A stretch of 64,000 nt of DNA from Maribacter ulvicola (lineage in GTDB: Bacteria; Bacteroidota; Bacteroidia; Flavobacteriales; Flavobacteriaceae). The notes below the pieces were generated by a model. The model was given only the letters and a program-made list of their open reading frames with translations. It searched no databases and was not told the DNA's origin. The position numbers were made by a program, and so were the translations under genes. The DNA lies in the NCBI RefSeq assembly GCF_900155985.1, contig NZ_FTMA01000006.1, positions 124,001 through 188,000 on the forward strand. The letters run 5' to 3'. The stretch's first letter is position 1; each line of letters opens with the position of its first letter. Positions 38,801 through 46,653 of this stretch are shown piece by piece.

Positions 38801-39344
38801 CCGCTAAAGAAAAATTACCATCAAAATCTGCTTGGGTACCATTGGTAGTGCCCTTTTCCAAAATATTGGCTCCTGGCAAAGGCGTACCATCAATATCTAC
38901 AACGGTTCCACTAATAGTATGCTGCTGTTTTTGCTTAGCAGAATTATGTATGGGAGGGTCTTTTAATTCTATTTTTGGTTTTTCTTTTTTTAGAATAATC
39001 TGTCTATCAATAGTTTTGAAAGTGATATGGGTACCTTGGAACAAATTGGTCAAGATTTTTTCAATTCTCTGGTTTTTGACATGTATAGAAACTAGCCTTT
39101 CTTTATCTATGACATCCTGGTTCCCCAAAAACTTAAATTCACTTTTGGCTTCAATTTCCTTAAATACCTTCATTACCCCTACCGATTCTAAATCCAAAGT
39201 GATTTTGGTATTTTGAGAATAAGTATTAGCCTGAATTCTAAAAAGGACTAATATTAAAAAAAGAGTGGTCAACTTCATTTTTAAACTGATATTGGGAAAT
39301 AATACTGAACATATCATTCCCAAACGAATAATATTTTTATTCAT
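35826..39344 (-). CDS. SusC-family transporter with STN signalling domain (second PUL)
   Basis: 1172 aa. A long N-terminus with signal peptide (ends NTYSQ) is followed by an STN (secretin/TonB N-terminal) domain about 45-120. A carboxypeptidase-D-like domain (HTISGTVVDIDGTPLPGANI) comes next, then DEVVVVGYGTEIKR and plug, and a barrel ending YSLGLQITL. The STN domain normally contacts a FecR anti-sigma factor, and fecR is the next gene upstream (124 nt). The transporter should therefore both import the glycan and signal its presence. Confidence 0.94.
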   Translation of the reverse strand: MNKNIIRLGMICSVLFPNISLKMKLTTLFLILVLFRIQANTYSQNTKITLDLESVGVMKVFKEIEAKSEFKFLGNQDVIDKERLVSIHVKNQRIEKILTNLFQGTHITFKTIDRQIILKKEKPKIELKDPPIHNSAKQKQQHTISGTVVDIDGTPLPGANILEKGTTNGTQADFDGNFSLAVSNEEAILTISYIGFAAKEVAIKNQKNLNVVLQESADGLDEVVVVGYGTEIKRNLTSAVASVSTEELQDIPATSLSNAIAGRLAGVSISSAGGRPGTTAGISIRGATTGPLQGSSAPLYVIDNVIATKELFDLLGVNEVESVSVLKDAAASAVYGARASNGVILVTTKRGQPGKPVLTFNTSIGTSKVSRDVQHTTAYEHSLLINQAVRAGSDPLIPNSQHGTVPISDVELEYLKNNPFPNFLNDVEIDPLVKNYTANISGASDVVDYFIAGSYIDESGSLKKLNYNKSNLRANIGVKLSENLKISLTSSLATDNDYQYYWPFDSNNDNLFDGYRQAGRRGNWAPTYINGLPVANFNAFHIGDYMDQAGAGDRTRKTNLLNYTVDIDYKVPFLKGLSAGITYNNRKNINTNTTFRKPHTSYFFAADPNNQFLLTDEITGTRTRLEGGSDGNSIYKDNNTVISYQLNARLNYDYTVGDHNIKAGFIYEQWEADSDFFWVRRRNLLTTEIQQLFATSNDAEDRNGNGSEFEEGRLSYIGTLGYTFKNKYFINGSFRYDGSVRFEEENRYGFFPSVSTAWIVSEESFFNDNLDFIDFFKIRASLGLTGSDAVTSTFSYLEGFQASGSTVFGNGNNLNTTIVSRGIASTGLTWDKTKSFNIGADFEFLQNRLSTTVEVFKNKRSNLFGPRQSTVPVLIGTGLPPENYGAVDVEGFEVLTNYKNKIGNVSYNIGANIGYSKNRVTTFDESDALRDYERQLGTNTGRIFGYRNIGMVRTQSQLDELIATGYTFENQTPYIGSLIYEDIRGNSTEDPQGNTPDGVIDRNDRDVIGQYSSPPINYGITLGFTYKDFSFNAFVQGFEGHERVVPDNGRFYFDVISEGGWAHWNDAFDPVDNPDGKFPRFTRWGTNGNPNFQTSSFWLQKAGFARLKNLNISYNLPQTALQTVGVKQAKLYFNGTNLFFLYSTIKEYDPEISSGAGIPINKTYSLGLQITL

Positions 39345-39390
39345 ACTTTTGTATACGTTTTTGTGGTTATTTAATTAATCACCTTTTACT

Positions 39391-39426
39391 ATCGGGATAT
39401 GTTGGAGCATATTCCGATTTTTTTTT
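39391..39426 (+). terminator. Strong hairpin between fecR and susC
   Basis: 11-bp stem ATCGGGATATG / CATATTCCGAT (one G-T pair), 6-nt loop, then nine T on the plus strand. As an intrinsic terminator it faces antisense to the PUL. On the minus strand it is a 5' hairpin in front of susC without a T-run, so it would act on RNA stability or as a block to antisense transcription. Confidence 0.6.
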
Positions 39427-39468
39427 GAGGTGAGGTTAAGAGATTATTATACTCATAGGCATCTGGTT

Positions 39469-40626
39469 TTAGGGTTGGTTAATTATAATTTCATCGCCTT
39501 TTCTAGTATAAGAAAACGGGATACTACTCTGAAAATACGTCATTACCTGCTCTATAGTTTCTGTATCGAACTTTGCAAAAAACTGTTGATTATCTAAAGC
39601 TTTATAGTTGTTAGTAATAGCAACATCATAATGCCTTTCCAGTACTTTTATAATTTCCTTAAAAGGCCTTACCTGAAATATAATTTTACCATTGACCCAA
39701 GACGTATATTCATGTATATCTACCTCGGTAATATTCATATTAGCTATAGATTTGTTCCATGAGGCCATTTGCCCTGGTTCCAGCACATAATTTTCTACTT
39801 CCTTTTTTTGGGAGCCGGACTTATATAATTCAACGGAACCCTCAACTAATACCGCACTTACCGCTTTATCATCTGTATACGAACTCACATCAAATTTAGT
39901 ACCTAGCACACGAATGTCAATTTCGCTTGTACTCACTATAAATGAGTTACTCTTACTTTCACTCACTTCAAAAAAGGCCTCTCCCGTCAAATAAACCTTT
40001 CTTACCCCATCTTTTAAGAATTTAACCGGGTACTTAAACGTTGTTCCTGAATTCATATGGACTACAGTACTATCTGACAAAACTAGTTTCATTTTTTTGC
40101 CATAAGGAACTATCAATTCATTGTATTTAAGTTTTTTATCCGTAGCTGCGTAAGCACTTTCGCTAACAACCCCTGTATAGTTTAATTGAGCACCTTTTTG
40201 CTGACCTATTACATTGCCTTTATCATCTAAAATATCAATTGTACTATGTTCATCAATAACTTGAATATCTCCATTATCCTGCCTTATGGTGATAGTATTC
40301 TCATCAATGTCCACTCCATTAAACCTACTGGAAATAAAAAACATTAAAGAACTTAAACCTATAAGTCCCACAAAAATTGCTGCTCTTTTGTACCATGTAT
40401 TGTACACTCTTTTTTTAGCATATGTTCTATTTTCAAGTGCTTTCAACAATGTTAAATATTCCTTATCCAAATCTACCTCTTGCAAGCCTAAGTTTATTTG
40501 ATAGTGGCTTTTTACGATATCTTCAAACTTTAAGCGGTTTTTTTCTTTTTGCAACCAAACCTTTAATTGTTCAATTTCCAGTTCATTAATGGAATCACTT
40601 AAATATTTATCTATTACTTTTTTCAC
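39469..40626 (-). CDS. FecR-family anti-sigma factor
   Basis: 385 aa. Cytoplasmic N-terminal sigma-binding part (about 1-82), one transmembrane helix (about 84-103, FVGLIGLSSLMFFI) and a periplasmic FecR domain (about 160-290, GKKMKLVLSDSTVVHMNSGT). The C-terminal DUF4974/STN-like segment contains WVNGKIIFQVRPFKEI. It passes the signal from the STN domain of the next-door SusC to an ECF sigma factor. The cognate sigma gene is divergent, not upstream in the same operon, which is less common. Confidence 0.93.
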   Translation of the reverse strand: MKKVIDKYLSDSINELEIEQLKVWLQKEKNRLKFEDIVKSHYQINLGLQEVDLDKEYLTLLKALENRTYAKKRVYNTWYKRAAIFVGLIGLSSLMFFISSRFNGVDIDENTITIRQDNGDIQVIDEHSTIDILDDKGNVIGQQKGAQLNYTGVVSESAYAATDKKLKYNELIVPYGKKMKLVLSDSTVVHMNSGTTFKYPVKFLKDGVRKVYLTGEAFFEVSESKSNSFIVSTSEIDIRVLGTKFDVSSYTDDKAVSAVLVEGSVELYKSGSQKKEVENYVLEPGQMASWNKSIANMNITEVDIHEYTSWVNGKIIFQVRPFKEIIKVLERHYDVAITNNYKALDNQQFFAKFDTETIEQVMTYFQSSIPFSYTRKGDEIIINQP

Positions 40627-40658
40627 CCTTACATTTTAGCAATTAACAACACCATAGA

Positions 40659-40678
40659 TTACAGTATTCAAACTGTAA
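40659..40678. promoter_or_regulatory. Inverted repeat in the divergent fecR/sigma promoter region
   Basis: TTACAGT-N6-ACTGTAA, a perfect 7-bp inverted repeat, lies 33 nt upstream of the fecR ATG and 114 nt upstream of the sigma-factor ATG. It is a candidate operator or sigma-dependent element for both genes. Confidence 0.4.
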
Positions 40679-40791
40679 ACGAATAGAAAATACAAAACCC
40701 TTAAAAAAAATTAAAAAAAAGTACATATTTGCATAAATCAAACCTATTTTTCACAATTACCTTATAATAGAAGAAGGCTTTTAGAATCAAT

Positions 40792-41337
40792 ATGCAGAAG
40801 GAAGAAGATTTCGAACAAATTTTCAAGCAACTTTACGGTCCATTGCTTGCTTACACTAAAACTCTTACCAATAACCATGATCAAGCTAAGGATATAGTTC
40901 AAAATTGTTTTATTAAACTCTGGCAAAAACATCCTGATCTTGTAGAAAATAAATCTGTCAAGAATTTCCTTTATACCACAGCTTATAACAACTTTATTGA
41001 TTTATACCGAAAAGATAAACGAAACCATAAAATCTTTGATGAGCTTAAATACAAAACAGCGAAAGAGAGCCTAAATGACGACGTAAACTATATAGAACCT
41101 AGAATTAAAAAATTAAATATGGTGATCAACCAATTACCACCAAAATGCAAAGAGATATTACTGCTCAATAAAAAAAACGGATTAAAATATAAAGAAATTG
41201 CACTTAAACTAAATATTTCTGAAAAAACGGTAGAAAGCCAAATGAGAATAGCCTTTAAAAAAATTAGACAAGAATTTAAAAAAGACCAAAAGCTTTTCTA
41301 CGTTATTATTAGAAAAATTTCCACTAATCTTGGTTAA
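40792..41337 (+). CDS. RNA polymerase ECF-type sigma factor
   Basis: 181 aa. Sigma-70 region 2 (about 10-75, DQAKDIVQNCFIKLWQK and SVKNFLYTTAYNNFIDLYRK). Region 4 with helix-turn-helix (about 115-165, LPPKCKEILLLNKKNGLKYKEIALKLN). It is a typical Bacteroidota PUL sigma factor controlled by FecR. It is transcribed away from fecR-susC-susD and toward GH106. It probably drives the fecR/susCD operon. Confidence 0.93.
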   Translation: MQKEEDFEQIFKQLYGPLLAYTKTLTNNHDQAKDIVQNCFIKLWQKHPDLVENKSVKNFLYTTAYNNFIDLYRKDKRNHKIFDELKYKTAKESLNDDVNYIEPRIKKLNMVINQLPPKCKEILLLNKKNGLKYKEIALKLNISEKTVESQMRIAFKKIRQEFKKDQKLFYVIIRKISTNLG

Positions 41338-41852
41338 TATTAATACCCACTATATAAAACTAGAATTGTCTCGTAAAATTTAATTTATATCAATAATAGG
41401 TTCTTTACCACAGCTAGAAATAATATCTATAATTGAATCATCTAAAAAACGTTGAACGGAAAAAACATAAAGTAGTTCTTTAATAAAATAGCGATCTCTT
41501 TTTTTAATACATCTAAAACAAATATGCGCTTACCCTAGCAATATTTACTATGTTTTGTTCTAAATAATATTCTACGCCTGAACAATTCAATGACGAAATA
41601 TACTACAGGCATTAAACCTATAATACTGTTGACCCAAGAGTGTCAGTTATTTTAATTATATCAATAAAATACAGGATGGTACAGGATAGAAATACAGTTT
41701 TCAAGTTATACTTTTAGCTATAATTTTTGATACAAAAACTGCGGTTGTTTACTCTTTTAGAGTTTCCTTTTTTATAGTATGTAAGTCTTGCGCGCCATAT
41801 ACTAACCAAAGAAAAACAATGCTCTAACCGTCTACCCAAAAAACGAAACAAA
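41338..41852 (+). other. Leader/promoter gap before GH106
   Basis: 515 nt of AT-rich sequence with no coding potential noted. A direct repeat TACAGGAT occurs twice at 41670-41687, and its second copy lies in an 11-mer (GTACAGGATAG) repeated before the third susC. No clean -7 box was found. Confidence 0.5.
41670..41689 (+). promoter_or_regulatory. TACAGGAT direct repeat upstream of GH106
   Basis: Two TACAGGAT copies 10 bp apart (one helical turn), 164-183 nt before the GH106 start. The second copy is part of GTACAGGATAG (41679-41689), found again at 50238-50248 upstream of the third susC. It may be a shared regulator site. Confidence 0.35.
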
Positions 41853-44606
41853 ATGCTTTATCGATCTATAATAAAATTTACACTTACAATATTTCTTTTT
41901 TCTTTATCCACAGATTTTTTATACACACAGCAAGACAATAATTTGAAGTCTAAAAAAAATAATGTAACGCAACCTTGGACACGCTGGTGGTGGATGGGTA
42001 GTGCCGTAGACTCTATAAACCTAAAACGAAATTTGATCGATTTAAAGAAAGTAGGTTTTGGAGGAGTAGAAATCGCACCTATTTACGGAGTTAAAGGAGA
42101 GGAGCAAAATTTTATTGATTTTCTTTCTCCAAAATGGTTGCGAATGTTGGATTACACCATTTTTATTGCAGATAGTCTAAATATGCAGGTAGATTTAACC
42201 TTAGGAACCGGTTGGCCCTATGGAGGTCCACAGGTAACTACTGAGTTTGCCGCTACCTCCCTAAAAACAAAAACTTATACTATAAACGAAGGGCAATCCT
42301 TAGCTAAACATATACTTCTTAAAGAAGGGGAAGAAAACAGTACCGAGCAATTAAAATATCTTTTAGCATATGGCAACAAAGGCACTTACCTTAACTTAAC
42401 ACATTTACTTAAAGACAATTATATTAACTGGAAAGCAAAAAGGGAAGACTTTACTATATATGCTATTTTTATAGGTAAGACCGGGCAAAAAGTAAAACGG
42501 GCAGCTCCTGGAGGAGATGGATTTACCTTAGATCATTTTTCAAAAGACGCATTAAACACTTACCTAAAACCATTTACTAATGCTTTAAATGGATACGAAG
42601 GGAAAATACGAGCTGTTTTTAATGATAGCTTTGAAGTATACGGAAGTAATTTTACCCCTGATTTTTTCGATAATTTCATGAAATACAGAGGCTATGATCT
42701 AAAAATGTATTTACCACTATTACTAAGTAAAGAATACAATGAAATAAGTAATAGAGTAAAAAGTGATTACCGAGAAACCATTTCAGATTTACTATTATTT
42801 GACTTTAACAGACCATGGACCACCTGGGCACATGATAAAGGTTACAAATCACGCTTGCAAGCACATGGATCGCCCGGTAACTTAATAGACCTCTATGCTT
42901 CAGCAGATATTCCAGAATCTGAAACTTTCGGAGCCATGCCTTATGATATACCCGGATTGCGCAGAGAAAAAGAGGATAGTAGACCGGGAGATGCCGATCC
43001 GGTGATGATTAAATTCTCTTCTTCTGCTGCCCATATTTCTGGGAAGCCCTTAACTTCTTCTGAAACCTTTACTTGGTTAAGAGATCACTTTAAAACTGCA
43101 GTATCTCAATGCAAACCAGAAGTAGAAGACCTATTCATCAACGGAGTTAATCACGTATTTTTACACGGCACTACTTATTCTCCTCAGCGAGCTCAATGGC
43201 CTGGATGGAAATTTTATGCCTCGGTAAATTTCAACTCTAACTTGGCACCTACAGGAGACCATAAAGAATTATTATCTTATATAACCAACTGCCAATCCTT
43301 TTTACAGGCTGGACGGCCCGACAACGATATACTTTTATATTGGCCCGTTTATGATGTATGGAATAGCCATTTAGGCGCAAGCCTCTCTTATCCCTTTAAG
43401 ATACACTCTTTAAAAGAATGGCTTTATGACACCTCATTTTATAAGAGCGCAAAAAGTTTGATGGAGAGTGGATATGGACTGGATTTTATTTCGGACGCTT
43501 TTATAAAGGAAGCTAAATTTGAAAATGGCGCCATTGTATTACCCGGAGGGAGCTACAAAAGTCTCATCATCCCAGACTGTCAGTATATGCCATTAGTTAC
43601 TTTAGAGAAATTGATAGCGCTTAAAAAAGAAGGTGCCTCTATAATTTTTAAAAACCTACCAACTTCAGTACCCGGTTTTAACGATTATAAAACCCAAAAT
43701 GCCCGCTTTTCTCAACTAATGGAAGTGAATAAAGCCCTTATTAATCCTATAGAAAAATTAGAACTTAATCTAAGTAAAGCAAACGTATTTCCAGAAAAAT
43801 TGATGAATACCGGACTTAAATACATAAGAAGAGATATTGACGGTGATAAGACCTATTACTTAATTAACCATACGTCAACAGAAGTAAATAAGTTCGTACC
43901 TATTAATGGTCGCTATCAAGAAGTATACATTATAGATCCCAATACCTTAGTTAATGGAAGAGCCAAGATAAAAAAGGAAAAATCCTTAACATGGGTAAAA
44001 GTACAAATGAAACCTGGTGAATCTCTCGTTTTAAGTACTAAAAAAGGAGTATCCAATAGAGATTGGGAATATTACAAAGTTATAGGGCAGCCATATGAAA
44101 TTTTTGGAGACTGGAACCTAACCTTTCTAAAAGGCGGCCCAACATTACCACAGAACAATAAAATTTCGGTTCTTGGTTCTTGGACAGAATTAAGTAAGAA
44201 GGCCGAAAGTTTTTCTGGTTCTGCCAAGTACGAAATAGCATTTGATAATCCGGATTTAGAGGTAGAACATTGGTTGTTGAATTTGGGCGATGTCAGAGAA
44301 AGTGCAAAAGTCTGGATCAATGACATCTACGTTGGAGCGCTCTGGGCCAACCCATTTGCTATATCTGTTGGTCCACTAAAGAGAGGGAAGAACACAATTA
44401 CCTTAGAGGTAACCAATCTCCCCGCCAACAGAATACGGAAAAAGGAATTAATGGGAGAGGAATGGAAAGTTTTTTATGAAATAAACATGGTAAACATGAA
44501 CTATAAAAAATTCGATGCTACCAAGTGGCAGCCTATGCCCTCTGGTCTATTAGGTCCTGTAACATTAACTCCTATAAAAATCAATAAAACCACATTTAAA
44601 CATTAA
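41853..44606 (+). CDS. GH106-family alpha-L-rhamnosidase-like hydrolase
   Basis: 917 aa with an N-terminal signal segment (residues about 1-25). The GH106 opening is clear: WTRWWWMGSAVDS, GFGGVEIAPIYGVKG and LTLGTGWPYGGPQV. The core has IRAVFNDSFEVYG, SSETFTWLRDHF and HGTTYSPQ, with a C-terminal beta-sandwich (VWINDIYVGALWANPF) as in GH2-type accessory domains. It is predicted to remove terminal alpha-L-rhamnose, though the group also includes sequences of unproven specificity. It lies alone on the plus strand between the sigma gene and a convergent Nudix regulator. Confidence 0.88.
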   Translation: MLYRSIIKFTLTIFLFSLSTDFLYTQQDNNLKSKKNNVTQPWTRWWWMGSAVDSINLKRNLIDLKKVGFGGVEIAPIYGVKGEEQNFIDFLSPKWLRMLDYTIFIADSLNMQVDLTLGTGWPYGGPQVTTEFAATSLKTKTYTINEGQSLAKHILLKEGEENSTEQLKYLLAYGNKGTYLNLTHLLKDNYINWKAKREDFTIYAIFIGKTGQKVKRAAPGGDGFTLDHFSKDALNTYLKPFTNALNGYEGKIRAVFNDSFEVYGSNFTPDFFDNFMKYRGYDLKMYLPLLLSKEYNEISNRVKSDYRETISDLLLFDFNRPWTTWAHDKGYKSRLQAHGSPGNLIDLYASADIPESETFGAMPYDIPGLRREKEDSRPGDADPVMIKFSSSAAHISGKPLTSSETFTWLRDHFKTAVSQCKPEVEDLFINGVNHVFLHGTTYSPQRAQWPGWKFYASVNFNSNLAPTGDHKELLSYITNCQSFLQAGRPDNDILLYWPVYDVWNSHLGASLSYPFKIHSLKEWLYDTSFYKSAKSLMESGYGLDFISDAFIKEAKFENGAIVLPGGSYKSLIIPDCQYMPLVTLEKLIALKKEGASIIFKNLPTSVPGFNDYKTQNARFSQLMEVNKALINPIEKLELNLSKANVFPEKLMNTGLKYIRRDIDGDKTYYLINHTSTEVNKFVPINGRYQEVYIIDPNTLVNGRAKIKKEKSLTWVKVQMKPGESLVLSTKKGVSNRDWEYYKVIGQPYEIFGDWNLTFLKGGPTLPQNNKISVLGSWTELSKKAESFSGSAKYEIAFDNPDLEVEHWLLNLGDVRESAKVWINDIYVGALWANPFAISVGPLKRGKNTITLEVTNLPANRIRKKELMGEEWKVFYEINMVNMNYKKFDATKWQPMPSGLLGPVTLTPIKINKTTFKH

Positions 44607-44779
44607 AACACTGAATTAAATTTTCCTTTATTTATTATGAAATATTACGGTAGACAGTTAGCAGCGACCCTACCGTTAATGTTTCAATGCTTAAATCTTA
44701 ACATTTAATTTTACAAGATATTTTTATTCATATGAGAGAAAAAAAAACTACTTTCAGATTGATTTTAGGTATAGATAAT

Positions 44780-45442
44780 CTATTTCAGCCTATATAAGCT
44801 TGGTCCACCTTGTACACCAATTTTTTTGTTTCCGGTTAACTCTAATAAGTTCATTTGGTGTATTTTTCTTCTAAAATTCCTTCTGTCCAACTCTTCGCCC
44901 AAAATGTTCTCATACAGATCTTGCAGCTCTTTTAAGGTAAACATTTCTGGAAGTAACTCACCAAAAATAAGTTTGTCTCTCAAATTTGACTTCAGAGCAT
45001 CAAGTGCGTCATTAAGTAAAGTGGAATGGTCAAAAGCTAATTTCGGCAATGATTCGTTTATTGCATGCCATTTTACTTCTGAAATATGATTTTTTGGTAT
45101 TACCGGATGGTTTTCAGGTTTTACCAATGCGTAATAACAAACGGTCACAACTCTTTTTGTTGGATGTCTATTTACATCACTATAAGTTTTAACCTGTTGT
45201 TTATGAAGATTGGTGATCCCTGTTAATTGATGCAATACAAAATCTACAGATTCAACCAAGGTCTGCCCTTCTTCCATGATACCTCCAGGAAGAAGCCATC
45301 TATTCTTAAACGGTTGAATGGACCTTTTAACCAAGAGAATTTTTAGCTGATTTTCATGAAATCCAAACACAGCACAATCAACCGTCATTGAACATTCGTA
45401 TGAAGACTCTTTTATTGTAGGAGAAATAGGTCTAACTGTCAT
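44780..45442 (-). CDS. NrtR/AraR-type Nudix-HTH regulator with degenerate Nudix box
   Basis: 220 aa. An N-terminal Nudix domain (about 15-140) is joined to a C-terminal winged helix (about 145-220, MFTLKELQDLYENILG and RRNFRRKIHQMNLL). The Nudix box GGIMEEGQTLVES...LTGI lacks the REUxEE glutamates, so hydrolase activity is unlikely. This is the pattern of sugar-sensing regulators such as AraR of Bacteroides. It is convergent with GH106 and 1.2 kb from the Gfo/Idh operon. It probably controls part of this carbohydrate region; its ligand is unknown. Confidence 0.88.
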   Translation of the reverse strand: MTVRPISPTIKESSYECSMTVDCAVFGFHENQLKILLVKRSIQPFKNRWLLPGGIMEEGQTLVESVDFVLHQLTGITNLHKQQVKTYSDVNRHPTKRVVTVCYYALVKPENHPVIPKNHISEVKWHAINESLPKLAFDHSTLLNDALDALKSNLRDKLIFGELLPEMFTLKELQDLYENILGEELDRRNFRRKIHQMNLLELTGNKKIGVQGGPSLYRLK

Positions 45443-46653
45443 TTAGTATAATATGATTCATTGTTCAGTTTACATGTAATTCTTTTTAAACGCTTAAAAT
45501 ATTATTCCTATGTAAACATAAAATTCAATTCTAAAATTTAATATCTCTAGTTTTCGACAAACATTTTATTTTGCATAAAACATCTGGCATTCTTAAACCT
45601 TTAATGCTCACAAAAATATTCGATACCAACAAAAATAAATATTTCAGCGGAGAACCTATTATTAAACAGGTTTTAAACTTTATTGACTACATGATAACTT
45701 GTTAATACGCTTAGAACTTCAGGGCAATCCTACAAAGTAATTAATTGAAATTTAGATTTCGACATAAGGACAAGAGCATTTAAATGTTGATCAATAAATA
45801 AAAGAGTTGTTATGAGAAGTATTCCATATGGTAATTTCACGCTTTGAAGAAAGCTAGAAAGGTGTTAAAAATTAGCTCAAGGATAAACAACGGAACAGCA
45901 GTAAACATCACTCTAGGTGTTACGTACCCCCTAAAATTAAAATATATAAGACTTAAAATAATCTAATATATTGTTAAAACTCAAAGAACTAGATAATTGA
46001 AATATCACCAAAATATGCAAGAATTCAAGGCAACTAAAAAATCTATACAAAAATACCTTAAGAACAATTTACAGTATACTATAGTGACACCAAATTAAGT
46101 TTAATTAGTTCTTAACTACTCCATCTTTATATTTAAAAAGGTGCCTACAAAATATCCATAATTAGTTTTCATTCATAACCTTTATCCATCTATTCCATTT
46201 TTTAAAAAGTGATGATCAATGATGTTTATACCCTTTAAAAAAAGTAAATGAATCATGCTTTTTAATCCCGTAATAGTTCCAGAATGGATCAAAAAATTAA
46301 TTCATAAATTAATGCTAAAGTGCTTCTTATTACTCTATATTTTAATTTTTTAGCAGTAATTTAATTTTCCATCGTGAATAGTTGTTAGTAGTATACTATC
46401 ACTTCTTACTTAAAAGCAAGGAAGTTCTTGGTATACTCCTCGGGCTTTCTCTAAAGTGCTATGCCATACATATTTTATGCAAAAAAGGGTTGAGCCCATT
46501 ATAGAGGTCAACCCTTTATCAACAATCCTATTACAACAGAGGCAAGTAATTTAAATATTACGTTACTTTACCTTCAAATGATTAGGATTCTTATTCATTA
46601 ATAACAACCCTATAATTCAGGCAATATTATCCTATTTGCAGGATTTTATTGAA
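45443..46653. other. 1.2-kb gap between the Nudix regulator and the Gfo/Idh gene
   Basis: AT-rich, stops in all frames, no gene or RNA recognised. It holds the regulator promoter at its left side and the Gfo/Idh-operon terminator at 46484-46517. Confidence 0.5.
46484..46517 (-). terminator. Terminator of the Gfo/Idh-DUF6807 operon
   Basis: 10-bp stem AAAGGGTTGA / TCAACCCTTT with a 14-nt loop, preceded by A-rich sequence that gives T on the minus strand. It lies 137 nt past the stop. Confidence 0.7.

Noticed and set aside
38773..39216. 147-aa open frame antisense to the STN region of susC
   Set aside because: Shadow of the susC signal, STN and CarboxypepD-like region; no independent start context or motif.
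44648..44677. ACGGTAG/CTACCGT stem after GH106 as a terminator
   Set aside because: Only 7 bp with a 16-nt loop and no T-run; too weak to call.
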